Shown here in pieces: positions 25,995-33,600 of a stretch of DNA of 33,678 nucleotides. Numbering within the stretch: position 1 is the stretch's first letter; each line of letters starts with the position of its first letter. This DNA comes from Vicingus sp036171675 (GTDB taxonomy: Bacteria > Bacteroidota > Bacteroidia > Flavobacteriales_E > Vicingaceae), in the NCBI GenBank assembly GCA_036171675.1, contig JAVHRO010000125.1, positions 1 to 33,678 on the forward strand. Reading direction: 5' to 3'. The notes beneath the pieces were generated by a model, which was given only the letters and a program-made list of their open reading frames with translations, was not told where the DNA came from and searched no databases. The position numbers were made by a program, and so were the translations under genes.

Positions 25995-26092
25995 AGCCCC
26001 TCCTAACTTTCCGTTAGCTGAAGGAGAGTTAATGCCATCCACAATTACTAAACTGGATAGTTATTTCTCCTTCTGGAGGGTTGGTGTGGGCT
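25995..26092. repeat. REP-like imperfect palindrome between sucD and fabG
   Basis: The left arm (25995-26027: AGCCC, CTCCTAAC, GAAGGAGA) is an imperfect reverse complement of the right arm (about 26064-26092: TCTCCTTCTGGAGGGTTGG...GGGCT). Inside lies ATCC...GGAT. GC content is higher than in the surrounding genes. Such AGCCCCTCC-type palindromes are, as I recall, dispersed intergenic repeats in Flavobacteriia. Confidence 0.7.
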
Positions 26093-26098
26093 TATTAT

Positions 26099-26977
26099 TT
26101 AAGCTGTAACGTTCATTAGTTTAGCCATAGCTTCACCTATAGTAGCGGGAGAATCAACAACCGTAATTCCACATTCTCTCATAATTCTTTTTTTAGCTTG
26201 AGCAGTATCGTTAACTCCGCCAACAATTGCACCAGCATGTCCCATTGTTCTTCCTGCTGGAGCAGTTTCACCAGCAATAAAACCAACTACAGGTTTCGTA
26301 CCGTTTGCTTTAATCCAAGCAGCAGCTTTTGCTTCTAAATTTCCACCTATTTCACCAATCATAACTATACCATCAGTCTCTGGATCTTTCATAAATAATT
26401 CTATTGCATCTTGGGTTGTTGTTCCAATAATTGGATCACCACCAATTCCAATCGCAGTAGAAACCCCTAAACCAGCTTTTACTACTTGGTCGGCAGCTTC
26501 ATAAGTTAATGTTCCTGATTTTGAAATGATACCAATTCTACCTTTTTTGAAAACAAATCCTGGCATAATACCTATTTTTGCTTCACCTGCACTAATTATA
26601 CCAGGGCAGTTTGGACCTATTAATCTACACTCTTTTGATTTTAAATATTCTTTTACAGGAATCATGTCTTTCACAGGGATTCCTTCGGTAATACAAACAA
26701 TAACTTTAATTCCTGCGTCAGCAGCTTCTATAATTGCATCGGCAGCAAAAGCTGGTGGTACAAAAATAATAGAAACATCTGCTCCAGTTTTTTTAACTGC
26801 ATCAGTAACGGTATTAAAAACTGGTTTATCTAAATGAGTTGATCCTCCTTTTCCAGGAGTTACTCCACCAACAACATTAGTTCCGTATTCAATCATTTGA
26901 CTAGCATGGAAAGTTCCTTCTCCACCTGTAAATCCTTGAACAATTACTTTTGAATTTTTATTTACTAATATACTCAT
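26099..26977 (-). CDS. sucD: Succinate-CoA ligase [ADP-forming] alpha subunit
   Basis: A 292-aa protein. The CoA-binding Rossmann domain opens with VQGFTGGEGTFHASQMIEYG (about 13-33) and GGVTPGKGG; the active-site histidine that carries phosphate is His247 in MGHAGAIVGG. It forms succinyl-CoA ligase with SucC, linking the TCA cycle to ATP synthesis. SucC is not in the window, as in many Bacteroidota where the two genes are apart. A -7 box at 27012 with TTG at 27041 marks its own promoter. Confidence 0.97.
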   Translation of the reverse strand: MSILVNKNSKVIVQGFTGGEGTFHASQMIEYGTNVVGGVTPGKGGSTHLDKPVFNTVTDAVKKTGADVSIIFVPPAFAADAIIEAADAGIKVIVCITEGIPVKDMIPVKEYLKSKECRLIGPNCPGIISAGEAKIGIMPGFVFKKGRIGIISKSGTLTYEAADQVVKAGLGVSTAIGIGGDPIIGTTTQDAIELFMKDPETDGIVMIGEIGGNLEAKAAAWIKANGTKPVVGFIAGETAPAGRTMGHAGAIVGGVNDTAQAKKRIMRECGITVVDSPATIGEAMAKLMNVTA

Positions 26978-27011
26978 GACAATAATTTTATGATGTGAAT
27001 TTTAAGATTTT

Positions 27012-27043
27012 CAAAGGTAGAATTTTAAAATTAAAAATTACAA
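27012..27043 (-). promoter_or_regulatory. Candidate promoter of sucD
   Basis: On the - strand a -7 box TACCTTTG (27012-27019) lies with TTG at 27041-27043 and a spacing of 21 bp. The -7 box ends 34 bp before the start codon. Confidence 0.5.
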
Positions 27044-27059
27044 TGGATTTGATATTTTA

Positions 27060-27761
27060 TTAGTCTCTTCTCCCCAACAATGAAACATAATACATTAATG
27101 TTGCCAACGAGCCAATTGCAGCAACAACATAAGTGGAAGCAGCCCATTTCAACGCATCTTTTGCATTATCGTATTCCGATGAGTTAACAATACCGTTGGT
27201 TCTTATCCATATTAATGCACGATTACTGGCATCAAATTCTACAGGAAGAGTTACAAAACTAAAAAGAGTAAGCACGCTATATGCTGCAATAATTACATAT
27301 AAAATCATATCAAAAGGTAAGGCACTGTATAAAAAGTATCCTCCAAAAATGCTTATCATTACAATAATGTTGATGATTTTACCGCTTGCATTTTGTATAG
27401 GCACTAATGCAGTTCTGAGTTGTAACATACTATAAGATGTTGCATGTTGAACTGCATGCCCACATTCGTGAGCTGCAATGGCAGCAGCAGCAGCATTTCT
27501 TCCTTCGTACACTTCTGGACTTAAATTTACTGTTTTATTCATAGGATTGTAATGGTCGGTAAGTTTACCTTCAACAGATTCAACGGTTACGTCATAAATA
27601 CCATGTTGTTTAAGCATTTTTTCAGCGATTTCTTTACCACTTAAATTAGAGGAAAGGGGCATTTTTGCATATTTTTTAAATTTTGATTTTAGTATTTGAC
27701 TAATGGCTAAGCCTATTAGCATAAAAACTATTCCGATTATAAATATTGGGCTGGTAAACAT
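27060..27761 (-). CDS. Membrane zinc metallopeptidase (YugP family)
   Basis: A 233-aa integral membrane protein. A hydrophobic N-terminus (about 5-23) is followed by a zinc motif AAHECGHAVQHAT (about 96-108; HExxH type) and further helices (about 128-150, 155-172 and 205-228). This matches the COG2738/YugP family of predicted zinc-dependent proteases. The substrate is unknown. It stands between sucD and folE; the 97-bp gap to folE is taken up by tandem repeats, and no clear promoter is visible in it. Confidence 0.9.
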   Translation of the reverse strand: MFTSPIFIIGIVFMLIGLAISQILKSKFKKYAKMPLSSNLSGKEIAEKMLKQHGIYDVTVESVEGKLTDHYNPMNKTVNLSPEVYEGRNAAAAAIAAHECGHAVQHATSYSMLQLRTALVPIQNASGKIINIIVMISIFGGYFLYSALPFDMILYVIIAAYSVLTLFSFVTLPVEFDASNRALIWIRTNGIVNSSEYDNAKDALKWAASTYVVAAIGSLATLMYYVSLLGRRD

Positions 27762-27770
27762 ATTGGTTAA

Positions 27771-27841
27771 GATTTTTGATTTACGATTTTTGATTTACGA
27801 TTTTGTAGACTGAGAACTGAGAACTGAGAACTGAGAACTGA
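27771..27841. repeat. Two adjoining tandem repeats (14-mer and 7-mer)
   Basis: The 14-base unit GATTTTTGATTTAC occurs at 27771-27784 and 27785-27798, then partly at 27799-27805. It runs straight into the 7-base unit ACTGAGA, present four times (27809-27836) plus a partial ACTGA. The block fills the folE-metallopeptidase gap. From memory, composite repeats of this sort are frequent between genes in Flavobacteriia. Confidence 0.85.
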
Positions 27842-27857
27842 TAAAGTGTGAACATTT

Positions 27858-28496
27858 TTAAGATAGTTTGTGCGAAATTAAAGCAATAAATTCTTTCCTT
27901 GTACTGTCTTTTTCGAAGGCTCCAGTAAAAGATGATGTTGTTGTAGTAGAATTTTGTTTTTGAATTCCACGCATTTGCATACACATATGTTGTGCTTCAA
28001 TAACTACAGCAACGCCAAGTGGTTTAAGTGTTTCTTGAATACATTCTTTTATTTGGTCGGTTAAACGTTCTTGAACTTGCAACCGTCGTGCGAAAGCATC
28101 AACTATTCTAGGTATTTTACTCAACCCAACAATATGACCATTTGGAATGTAAGCAATGTGAGCTTTTCCAAAAAAAGGTAACATGTGGTGTTCACACATG
28201 GAATAAATCTCAATGTCTTTTACAATCACCATTTGACTGTGGTCTTCTTTAAACATGGCTGATTTTAAAATTTCTGAAGGATTTAAATCGTAACCGTGTG
28301 TTAAATATTGCATGGCTTTTGCAACTCTTTCAGGAGTTTTTTCTAAACCTTCTCGATGAACATCTTCGCCTAAATCTTCAATTATTTTAGAATAATGTTG
28401 TGAGATACGTGATACTTTTTCTTCGTTGTATTGTTCTATTTTTTCGTAACCATCCATATTATTCTCTGTCATCATTTTTTTGTTTAATTCAGTCAT
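27858..28496 (-). CDS. folE: GTP cyclohydrolase I
   Basis: A 212-aa enzyme with the motifs of type I GTP cyclohydrolase: SMCEHHMLPFFGKAHIAYIP (zinc ligands Cys and His, about 101-120), IPRIVDAFARRLQVQERLT, and the second zinc cysteine in HMCMQMRGIQK near the end. It converts GTP to dihydroneopterin triphosphate for folate or queuosine. It lies 6 bp after queD, which uses this product, so the pair most likely works in the 7-deazaguanine (queuosine) pathway, with folate as the other use. ATGs at residues 8 and 9 and at 14 are possible alternative starts. Confidence 0.96.
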   Translation of the reverse strand: MTELNKKMMTENNMDGYEKIEQYNEEKVSRISQHYSKIIEDLGEDVHREGLEKTPERVAKAMQYLTHGYDLNPSEILKSAMFKEDHSQMVIVKDIEIYSMCEHHMLPFFGKAHIAYIPNGHIVGLSKIPRIVDAFARRLQVQERLTDQIKECIQETLKPLGVAVVIEAQHMCMQMRGIQKQNSTTTTSSFTGAFEKDSTRKEFIALISHKLS

Positions 28497-28502
28497 AGTT
28501 GT

Positions 28503-28916
28503 TTAATTTCCAAAGTATTCTACCGAATTATTTTCGGTTTCAACTACTTTAACACAATGTAAAGTACAGTTTAATTTTAAAACATCGTTTTCTATTTCTT
28601 TCCAGATAGCAACAGCAATATTCTCGGAAGTGGGTAGTTGCTCTTTCATAAAAGGCACTTCCAAATTTAAATTTTTATGGTCGGCTTTATCAATAATTTT
28701 TTTTCTAACAATTTCGCTCAGTTGTTTAAGGTTAATTACAAATCCTGTTACTGGGTTGGGCTCGCCTTTTATGGTTACAAAAAGTTCGTAATTGTGTCCG
28801 TGCCAGTTTGGGTTAGAACATTTTCCAAAAACCTCAAAATTTTTGTCGTCAGTCCATTCAGATTTGAATAGTCGATGAGCAGCATTAAATCGTTCTCTTC
28901 TTGTTAAAAATACCAT
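28503..28916 (-). CDS. queD: 6-carboxy-5,6,7,8-tetrahydropterin synthase (QueD/PTPS family)
   Basis: A 137-aa enzyme. FNAAHRLF with His14, GKCSNPNWHGHNYEL with Cys33, His39 and His41, and a final VKVVETENNSVEY with the conserved Glu show an intact zinc site and catalytic cysteine. It makes 6-carboxytetrahydropterin from dihydroneopterin triphosphate, the step after FolE. Start ATG at 28916 fits the family's MxxxTRRERFNAAH beginning. A -7 box lies 4 bases upstream, so the message may be leaderless. Confidence 0.93.
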   Translation of the reverse strand: MVFLTRRERFNAAHRLFKSEWTDDKNFEVFGKCSNPNWHGHNYELFVTIKGEPNPVTGFVINLKQLSEIVRKKIIDKADHKNLNLEVPFMKEQLPTSENIAVAIWKEIENDVLKLNCTLHCVKVVETENNSVEYFGN

Positions 28917-28920
28917 AACA

Positions 28921-28928
28921 CAAATTTA
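28921..28928 (-). promoter_or_regulatory. -7 box directly in front of queD (leaderless candidate)
   Basis: The - strand reads TAAATTTG and ends 4 bases before the start codon at 28916. If used, the RNA would begin at or next to the ATG. Confidence 0.5.
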
Positions 28929-28967
28929 CAGTTAAATGTAATTTAAAGGTTTATAAAAAATGTTAAA

Positions 28968-29189
28968 TTATTGTTGCCTTTCCAACACCTCTAGATACAA
29001 CTCTTCAACTTTTTTTCTTGCCCAAGGAGTTTGACGAAGAAATTTTAAACTAGATTTAATACTTGGTTTATTTTTAAAACAATTGATATTGATATGAAAA
29101 CCTAATTTATCCCAGCCATAATAATCAACCAAATAGTTAAGCATTATTTCTAAGGTTTTTCCATGAAGAGGATTGTTTGGCTGTGTCAT
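28968..29189 (-). CDS. DUF2132 (VF530 family) small protein
   Basis: A 73-aa soluble protein that matches DUF2132 nearly along its full length: NNPLHGKTLE, a YYGWDKLG turn, INCFKNKPSIKSSLKFLRQTPWARKKVEELYL. A family member from Vibrio (VF530) has a solved structure and is thought to bind DNA, but the role is not established. It follows the KdsC-like gene by 37 bp on the same strand, probably as the last member of that operon. Confidence 0.9.
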   Translation of the reverse strand: MTQPNNPLHGKTLEIMLNYLVDYYGWDKLGFHININCFKNKPSIKSSLKFLRQTPWARKKVEELYLEVLERQQ

Positions 29190-29226
29190 GTTAACTTAAT
29201 AGAATTAGTGGGAATCATAAGCTTTT

Positions 29227-29748
29227 TTACCATTGATGAGCTTGCTCATCGAACCATTTTCCTTGACAACGCAACACTTGTTCAATCACGTCTCGAACAC
29301 AGCCTCTTCCACCATTTTTATAAGAAATGTAATGTGATATATTTTTTATTTCAATAGCTGCATTTTTTGGACAAGTAGCCACTCCACTTTGTAACATTAC
29401 CTGATAATCGGGTATGTCATCACCCATGTATAGAACTTGTTCATTATTAATATGTTTAGATTTCAAGTAATTTTCGAAAATTTCAATTTTATTACTTGCT
29501 TTTAAAAAAACGTCGGTAATTCCTAAACCAGTAAACCTTAAACGAACAGATTCAGAAGTTCCACCAGAAATGATTGCAATGTTATATCCTTTTTTTACCG
29601 CATATTGCAAGGCATAACCATCTTTAATGTTCATTCTTCTTAATTGATCACCATCGGGTAGTGTAGTTACCATTCCATCGCTTAAAACGCCATCGACATC
29701 GAAAATAAAGGTAGTTATTTTTGGTAAAAGCTCTTTAAAATTACTCAT
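29227..29748 (-). CDS. kdsC: KdsC-like HAD phosphatase (3-deoxy-D-manno-octulosonate 8-phosphate phosphatase)
   Basis: A 173-aa HAD-superfamily enzyme without a cap domain. FIFDVDGVLSDG carries the nucleophile Asp17 and acid/base Asp19; motif II is ISGGTS, and motif III/IV has a lysine (LKASNK) and MGDDIPDYQVM. This is the KdsC/type IIIA arrangement that releases phosphate from Kdo-8-phosphate for LPS synthesis. It overlaps the DUF2520 gene by 4 bp (ATGA). KdsC versus another small HAD phosphatase cannot be fully resolved by eye. Confidence 0.82.
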   Translation of the reverse strand: MSNFKELLPKITTFIFDVDGVLSDGMVTTLPDGDQLRRMNIKDGYALQYAVKKGYNIAIISGGTSESVRLRFTGLGITDVFLKASNKIEIFENYLKSKHINNEQVLYMGDDIPDYQVMLQSGVATCPKNAAIEIKNISHYISYKNGGRGCVRDVIEQVLRCQGKWFDEQAHQW

Positions 29749-30521
29749 TTGGTTTTTTGTATATTTTCTGTAATTAATTGATAAATATCTTGGTAGTTTT
29801 TATGGTTTTCTAAAAGTTGTAACTGTTTTTTTATGGTAGTTATATCATTACGTTTCGCAGGTCCAGTTTGAACTTCTAAAGGACTTTGATTTATAATTTT
29901 GTTAGCAGTTTCAATAATTAGGGGTTTGAGGATGTCGAAATTAACATGGTTTTGATTGCACAAGTCGTTGGCAATTTGATACATGTAATTACTGAAATTG
30001 CAAGCAAAAACTGCAGACAAATGAAGTGATTTACGTTGTTCTGAATTTACTTCGTATACTTTTTCTGAAATTACTTCAGCCAAATTGATTAATAAGGCAA
30101 GATTATTTATTGAGTTAGCTTCAACACAAATAGGAACTGTTGTTAGGTCGACTGGAATTTTTTTGCTAAAAGTTTGTAATGGATAAAAAATTCCATACTG
30201 TTGAAAACCACTGCGTCGAAAAAGATTTAAAGGTACACTTCCTGAAGTGTGAACAATCAACTTGTCTCTAAAAGGTACTTGGTCAATAATTTTTTCAACT
30301 AAATCATCTGGAACAGCAATAATATATAAGTCAGCGTTTGGTGAAAGTCGGGATAGCAAATCTATAGGTTGAGCATTAACTTTTTTTGCCAAAGAATTGG
30401 CATTTTTAAATGATTTGCTATAAACTTGTTTAATAGAAATGTTAGAATTAAAAAAAGCATTTGCTAAATGTGTAGCCACATTTCCTGAACCAATAAAACT
30501 AATCGTTTTGCTATTACCCAA
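29745..30521 (-). CDS. Rossmann-like and DUF2520 domain protein
   Basis: A 258-aa protein with an N-terminal Rossmann fold (ISFIGSGNVATHLANAF, about 8-24) as in F420/NADP-type oxidoreductases, and a C-terminal helical DUF2520 domain (about 125-258; KSLHLSAVFACNFSNYMY, PLIIETANKI, GPAKRNDITTIKKQLQLL). The substrate is unknown. The start is TTG right after an in-frame stop, giving a glycine-rich loop at the usual distance. It overlaps the KdsC-like gene downstream, and it diverges from ccsBA over a palindromic promoter. Confidence 0.87.
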   Translation of the reverse strand: MGNSKTISFIGSGNVATHLANAFFNSNISIKQVYSKSFKNANSLAKKVNAQPIDLLSRLSPNADLYIIAVPDDLVEKIIDQVPFRDKLIVHTSGSVPLNLFRRSGFQQYGIFYPLQTFSKKIPVDLTTVPICVEANSINNLALLINLAEVISEKVYEVNSEQRKSLHLSAVFACNFSNYMYQIANDLCNQNHVNFDILKPLIIETANKIINQSPLEVQTGPAKRNDITTIKKQLQLLENHKNYQDIYQLITENIQKTK

Positions 30522-30537
30522 TTATAAAAAATTAACA

Positions 30538-30566
30538 TTTGTGTGTATCAAAATTAGTTAATTTTG
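30538..30566 (+). promoter_or_regulatory. Promoter of ccsBA, overlapping the opposite -7 box
   Basis: TTTG (30538-30541) and TAATTTTG (30559-30566) with 17 bp between fit the -33/-7 consensus well; the -7 box ends 35 bp before the ATG at 30602. The -7 box is the right half of an 18-bp palindrome (30549-30566). Confidence 0.6.
30549..30556 (-). promoter_or_regulatory. Candidate -7 box for the DUF2520-KdsC operon
   Basis: The - strand reads TAATTTTG, identical to the ccsBA box on the other strand, with only 2 bp between them. It lies 27 bp before the TTG at 30521. The -33 element on this side is weak. Confidence 0.45.
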
Positions 30567-30601
30567 TAGTGAAAACTTATTAAAACCTAATTTAAAAACT
30601 C

Positions 30602-33600
30602 ATGTTAAAAACATTTAAAGATATATTTTTCTCAACCAAATTAACAGCTGTATTATTGTTTGTATTTGGTATAGCAATTGGTGCAGCTACATTTATTGAA
30701 AACGATTTTGGAACACCAGCAGCAAAATACTTAGTTTTTAATACACGTTGGTTGGAAATGATTATGGTATTGTTGGCGGTTAATTTATTGGGTAATATTT
30801 TTAAATACAAAATGTACCAAAAATCTAAGTTAACCACTTTTACCTATCACATTGCCCTAATCATTATTTTAATTGGAGCGGGTATTACAAGATACATTGG
30901 TTTTGAAGGAATGATGCATATTCGTCAAGGAGAGCAGTCCAATGTTATTGTTTCTGGCGATGCTTATTTGCAATGTAGTGTAGACGATCAAAAAATGCAA
31001 TACAGTTTTGATAAACTCTTGTTTTTAAATCCGTTGCGAAACGAAAAATTTAATGTCGATTTCAATTTTGAGGGTAAAGATATAATTGTAAAATATAAAG
31101 ATTTTATTGCTAATTCGGTGGATACGGTTGTTTCTGTTGCGCATGGTAAAAAAATGCTAGAAATAGTTACTGTGGGACAAGGAGGAAGGGTTTCTAAGTT
31201 CATAACCAATGGAGAAACCAGTATGTTTGGAGATGTACTCGTATCATTTAACGATGATAAATTATCGGAAGCAGTAAAAATTGATGAAGTAGATGGTAAA
31301 TTAATGGTGATGTCGCCCTATGATATTCAATATTTAAGTATGGATGATAAATCAACTGGAGTGTTGGTTAGGGATTCTGTGCACGAATTTAAAAATAGAC
31401 GATTGTATACTATTGGAGGAGTTCAAATGGTATTAAAAGGACTTCATGAAAGTGTTGAAATAAGAAAAATTTCTGCTCCTAAAATGGTCAGTGGCGAAGA
31501 TGCATTGACAATTGATGTAACGTGTAACAACCAAACCAAAGAAGTTACTTTATTTGGAGGTAAAGGGTATGTGTCTAAAAAAACGTTTTTTCAACTCGAT
31601 GGATTAAATTTTGTGTTGGCCTATGGCTCCAAAAATATTGAAGTTCCTTTTGAACTAAGATTAGATAAATTTAAATTAGAAAAATACCCAGGTTCAATGA
31701 GTCCATCGTCATACGAAAGTGAAGTAACCCTTATAGATAATAAGGCTGGAGGAAAAACGTTTTCACAACGAATTTATATGAATCATGTTTTAGACTATGA
31801 TGGTTATCGATTTTTTCAATCATCTTACGATCAAGACGAACAAGGAACGGTATTATCTGTAAATCATGATTTTTTAGGAACAGCAGTAACCTATGTTGGT
31901 TATTTGTTGCTTGCTTTAGGTATGCTTATGACTCTTTTTTCTGGAAAATCTAGATTTAATTCACTTAAAAATTCAATTAAAAAATTGAGAGCAAAACGAG
32001 AATCGATTACTATTTTACTGGCTTTATTTAGTTTTGGGGCACTCAATGCTCAAAACCATACAGGCCATTCGCAAAATGCGTTTGTGGAAATAAATAAAGA
32101 ACATGCCGAAAAATTCGGAAGAATTCTTGTTCAAGATATTGGAGGTAGAGTTAAGCCATTACAAACTATGGCTTCAGAAGTATTAAGAAAAGTTACTCGT
32201 AAGGAAACTTTTAACAATTTAGATGCAAATCAAGTGTTCTTGAGTATGATGTATAATCCCATGTATTGGCAAGAACAACCTATGATTAAAGTAAATCATC
32301 CAGAATTAGCAGAAAAATTAAAGGCTGTTGATGGATATGCTGCATTTATGAATTTTTTTGACAAAGATTTTAATTACATATTGGCTAAAGATGCGGAAGT
32401 TGCTAATAGAAAAAAACCTGCTGAACGAACAAAATATGATAAAGAAGTTATCTCTGTTGATGAACGTGCTAACATTTGTTATATGGTATACCAAGGAGTT
32501 ATGTTACGAATTTTTCCTAAAGCTAACGATGTAAATAATACTTGGTATTCAAGTACTGAATACAACGTATTTGAATCTGATGATTCATCTTTTGTTAAAT
32601 CAGTTTTACCATTTTATTTCTCGGCAATCAATCAATCGTTCAATGAAAACAATTGGAATTCAGCCGATAGTGTTTTACAGTACATAGTTGATTATCAACA
32701 TAAATTTGGTTCAGCTGTTATTCCGCCTCAATCAAAAATTGATACCGAAATTTTATACAATAAAATCAATATTTTTCAACGATTGTTTATGTATTATACA
32801 TTTACGGGATTATTGATTTTACTCTTTTTATTTATGGATATTTTTAATTCCAAAAAATGGAAAAAGAAAGTGGTATCAGGGTTGTCTATCGTATTACTGG
32901 TGTTATTTATTAGTCACACTGTTGGGTTGGTAGCTCGTTGGTACATTTCCGGTCATGCACCATGGAGTAATGGATATGAATCTATGATTTACATTGCTTG
33001 GGCTACTGTTTTTGCTGGATTTATTTTTTCAAGAACTTCAAAAATGACCTTAGCTGCCACATCAATTCTTGCCGCACTTATTTTAATGGTTGCTCATTTG
33101 AATTGGCTTGATCCAGAAATTACGCCTTTAGTCCCTGTTTTAAAATCGTACTGGTTAATGATTCATGTTGCGGTTATTACAGGTAGTTATGGCTTCTTAG
33201 GTTTAGGAGCGTTACTTGGATTTATGAACCTGATACTGATGATTGTTCGAAATAAAAACAACAGTAATAGGGTAGAAGACACCATTAAAGAGTTAACCTA
33301 TATCAACGAGATGACTTTAACGGCAGGATTATTTATGGCAACAGTGGGAACATTTTTAGGTGGAGTATGGGCTAACGAAAGCTGGGGTAGATATTGGGGA
33401 TGGGATCCTAAAGAAACTTGGGCTTTAGTTATAGTGTTAATCTATGCTATGATTTTACATTTAAGATTTATACCTAAAGCCAATGGTAAGTATCTATTCA
33501 ATTTAGTTTCGTTACTTGGATTTAGCTCGGTTATTATGACCTATTTTGGTGTAAACTATTATTTGTCTGGATTACATTCTTATGCTAAAGGCGATCCTGT

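Noticed and set aside
27809..27841. Short regular repeats as a CRISPR array
   Set aside because: The unit is 7 bp with no spacers; it is a plain tandem repeat.
27781..27984. 67-aa ORF on - strand containing SVLSSQFSV repeats
   Set aside because: Encoded by the tandem repeats and the folE gene in another frame; no sign of real coding.
30592..30837. 81-aa ORF on - strand
   Set aside because: Antisense to the ccsBA start, which is firmly supported by its CcsB/ResB helices.
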